From Sulfuriferula multivorans (GTDB lineage Bacteria > Pseudomonadota > Gammaproteobacteria > Burkholderiales > Thiobacillaceae): DNA of 6,095 nucleotides. A program made the position numbers and the translations under genes. This document shows, one piece after another, positions 4,736 through 6,095 of the stretch (the stretch's first letter is position 1; each line of letters starts with the position of its first letter). The notes below the pieces were generated by a model. That model saw nothing but the letters and a program-made list of their open reading frames with translations. It did not search any database and was not told where the DNA came from. Location: contig JAAFGW010000189.1 of the NCBI GenBank assembly GCA_010365175.1, positions 1 through 6,095 on the forward strand, in the 5' to 3' direction.

Positions 4736-5779
4736 ATGTACCACGCGGCACCTCACCGTTACGACACCCTGCCTTATCGCTGCGTTGGCGCCAGCGGGCT
4801 CAAGCTACCCGCCATTTCACTCGGTTTGTGGCACAACTTTGGCGACACCACGCCGATGGCGACGCAGCGCGCCTTGTTGCGAACGGCGTTCGATTTGGGG
4901 ATCACGCATTTCGATCTGGCCAACAACTACGGCCCGCCCTATGGCAGTGCAGAAACCAACTTTGGTGAGCACATGCGCCGTGATTTCCGACCCTACCGCG
5001 ACGAGTTGATCATCTCCAGCAAGGCAGGCTACGAAATGTGGCCTGGCCCGTATGGCCAGGGCGGCGGATCGCGCAAATACGTGCGGGCCAGCCTGGACCA
5101 GAGTTTGAAGCGCATGGGGCTGGAGTATGTCGATATCTTCTACTCGCACCGCTTCGACCCCGACACCCCGCTGGAAGAAACCATGGGTGCGCTGGCCACG
5201 GCCGTGCAGCAGGGCAAGGCGCTGTATGTGGGAGTTTCGAGTTATTCCGCTGCCAAAACGCGCGAAGCCGCCGCGCTGTTGCGCCAGATGGGCGTGCCAG
5301 CGCTGATTCATCAGCCGTCTTACAGCCTGCTGAACCGCTGGATTGAGGAAGACCTGCTTGATGCCCTGGATGAAACCGGCATGGGCTGCATCGCTTTCAG
5401 CGCGCTGGCGCAAGGCTTGCTGACCGACAAATACCTGCAGGGCGCGCCGCTGGATGCGCGCATCAACCGCCCTGGCGGCGGCACGTTCAAGGCCGAGCAC
5501 CTGAGCGAGCAAAACCTGTCGCATGTGCGCGCCCTGAACGAGCTGGCCCGCGCGCGCGGCCAGAGCCTGGCGCAAATGGCCATCGCCTGGGTGCTGCGCG
5601 ACCCCCGCGTCACCTCGGCGCTGATCGGCGCCAGCCACCCCGATCAGCTCGTGGAGCTGGCAGGAGCACTCAAGCAGCTCACGTTCTCGGCGCAAGAGCT
5701 CGCGGCGATTGACCAGCACGCGGTGGAGGGCGGTATCAACTTGTGGCAACGCTCCTCCACTGACCCGCGCCTTGCTTGA
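4736..5779 (+). CDS. gpr: YghZ/Gpr-type aldo-keto reductase (L-glyceraldehyde 3-phosphate reductase family)
   Basis: Taken from the ATG at 4736, the protein is 347 residues, almost the same as E. coli YghZ (346), and aligns with it from the first strand (YRCVGASGLKLPAISLGLWH). It is a TIM-barrel, NADPH-dependent reductase of small aldehydes; the E. coli enzyme reduces L-glyceraldehyde 3-phosphate and helps detoxify methylglyoxal. The full catalytic tetrad is present: Asp60 and Tyr65 (FDLANNYGPP), Lys96 (IISSKAGYEMWPGPYG) and His138 (IFYSHR). The cofactor-binding C-terminal region is intact (VTSALIGASHPDQLVE, then LAAIDQH). A start at 4505 would add 77 unrelated residues and is rejected. No clear Shine-Dalgarno precedes 4736. 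The gene is undamaged and high in GC, unlike the DNA just to its left. It is followed after 67 bases by a transporter gene on the same strand. Confidence 0.93.
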   Translation: MYHAAPHRYDTLPYRCVGASGLKLPAISLGLWHNFGDTTPMATQRALLRTAFDLGITHFDLANNYGPPYGSAETNFGEHMRRDFRPYRDELIISSKAGYEMWPGPYGQGGGSRKYVRASLDQSLKRMGLEYVDIFYSHRFDPDTPLEETMGALATAVQQGKALYVGVSSYSAAKTREAAALLRQMGVPALIHQPSYSLLNRWIEEDLLDALDETGMGCIAFSALAQGLLTDKYLQGAPLDARINRPGGGTFKAEHLSEQNLSHVRALNELARARGQSLAQMAIAWVLRDPRVTSALIGASHPDQLVELAGALKQLTFSAQELAAIDQHAVEGGINLWQRSSTDPRLA

Positions 5780-5819
5780 CATGCGCGCCACACAGGGTCC
5801 GCTGACGCGCGTCGTTGTG

Positions 5820-5850
5820 CCATGGCGGCACCGTTAAGCGGCTGCCATGG
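5820..5850. repeat. Imperfect inverted repeat over the transporter start codon
   Basis: CCATGGCGGC (5820-5829) and GCTGCCATGG (5841-5850) are inverted copies with nine of ten positions paired and an 11-base loop. The right arm contains the transporter's ATG (5847-5849), so in mRNA the hairpin would bury the start codon. This could dampen translation, but a GC-rich arm containing the self-complementary CCATGG can arise by chance. Confidence 0.4.
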
Positions 5851-6095
5851 CAGCCCGTTTATACGCGCTCGGCGCCATCGCGCTGTGGGCCACGGTGGCC
5901 TCACTCGGGGTGTTGCTTAAACACATCCCGCCCTTTCTGCTGACCGGTATTTCGCTGCTGATGGGCAGCTTGCTGGCGCTGCCGTTTGTTCTGCAAGACA
6001 AACGGCAATGGAGTATTCCGGTGAGCACCCTCGCGCTGGGCGTTTACGGACTGTTCGGTTTCCACTTCCTGCTTTTCCTCGCCCTGCGCAGCGCG
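5847..6095 (+). CDS. EamA/DMT-superfamily inner-membrane transporter, N-terminus (runs off the right edge)
   Basis: The ATG at 5847 is the first start after an in-frame TAA at 5835-5837 and opens a frame of 83 codons to the window end. The residues form clear membrane helices: about 5-24 (LYALGAIALWATVASLGVLL), 29-48 (PFLLTGISLLMGSLLALPFV) and 61-81, with charged turns KH and QDKRQ between them. The LWATVA motif in helix 1 and the pattern of short helices are typical of the EamA half-domain of drug/metabolite transporters (full length about 290 residues, ten helices), which export amino acids and other metabolites. The YddG-like aromatic amino-acid exporters are a reasonable comparison, but the substrate cannot be judged. 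The gene lies 67 bases after the aldo-keto reductase and may share its transcript. There is no strong ribosome-binding site, only AAGCGG. Confidence 0.85.
   Translation, partial: MAARLYALGAIALWATVASLGVLLKHIPPFLLTGISLLMGSLLALPFVLQDKRQWSIPVSTLALGVYGLFGFHFLLFLALRSA

Noticed and set aside
4817..5791. 324-codon minus-strand open frame opposite the aldo-keto reductase
   Set aside because: It is a shadow of a strongly recognised, GC-rich plus-strand gene; its arginine/alanine-rich composition is typical of antisense artefacts.

Overview
The window looks like a mosaic stretch of a GC-rich proteobacterial chromosome. Gene content and protein character suggest a beta-proteobacterium of the Burkholderiales: a patatin/DUF3734 protein followed by acetoacetate decarboxylase and an SDR, a YghZ-type aldo-keto reductase, and an old-yellow-enzyme gene preceded by a zinc alcohol dehydrogenase. 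The taxonomic placement is an inference from family resemblance only. No RNA gene, CRISPR array or complete mobile element was found.

Layout. At the left edge, on the minus strand, is the N-terminus of an old-yellow-enzyme flavin oxidoreductase (1-163). Just upstream of it is only the last ~36 codons of a zinc-type alcohol dehydrogenase (195-305). A gene-poor, more AT-rich stretch follows. The plus strand then carries a tightly coupled run: patatin-like hydrolase (674-1858), acetoacetate decarboxylase (1855-2598), and the first 16 codons of a short-chain dehydrogenase (from 2595), joined by ATGA overlaps. The SDR breaks off inside its nucleotide-binding motif and is replaced by a membrane-anchored c-type cytochrome gene (2663-3220). 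After a 375-bp non-coding stretch with a long hairpin comes an unrecognised 169-residue protein (3596-4105). An unassigned spacer and the severed C-terminal 68 codons of a gamma-glutamyltransferase (4286-4492) follow. The right part is ordinary: an intact YghZ-type aldo-keto reductase (4736-5779) and the start of an EamA/DMT transporter (5847-6095).

Three partial genes sit at three junctions (about 305, 2642 and 4270-4290), so the region has been rearranged. The simplest reading is that a cytochrome/unknown-protein segment of about 1.6 kb replaced whatever once lay between the SDR and the gamma-glutamyltransferase. Acetoacetate decarboxylase also appears to lack a 12-residue N-terminal block that includes the position of the clostridial active-site Arg29, while its Schiff-base lysine is kept.

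How the genes could work together: the hydrolase, decarboxylase and SDR would fit acyl-ester/ketone-body (acetoacetate, 3-hydroxybutyrate) metabolism. With the SDR destroyed and the decarboxylase internally shortened, that pathway is probably not functional from this locus. No convincing new multi-gene system is visible. The most interesting items are the rearrangement scars, the decarboxylase deletion and the uncharacterised protein.
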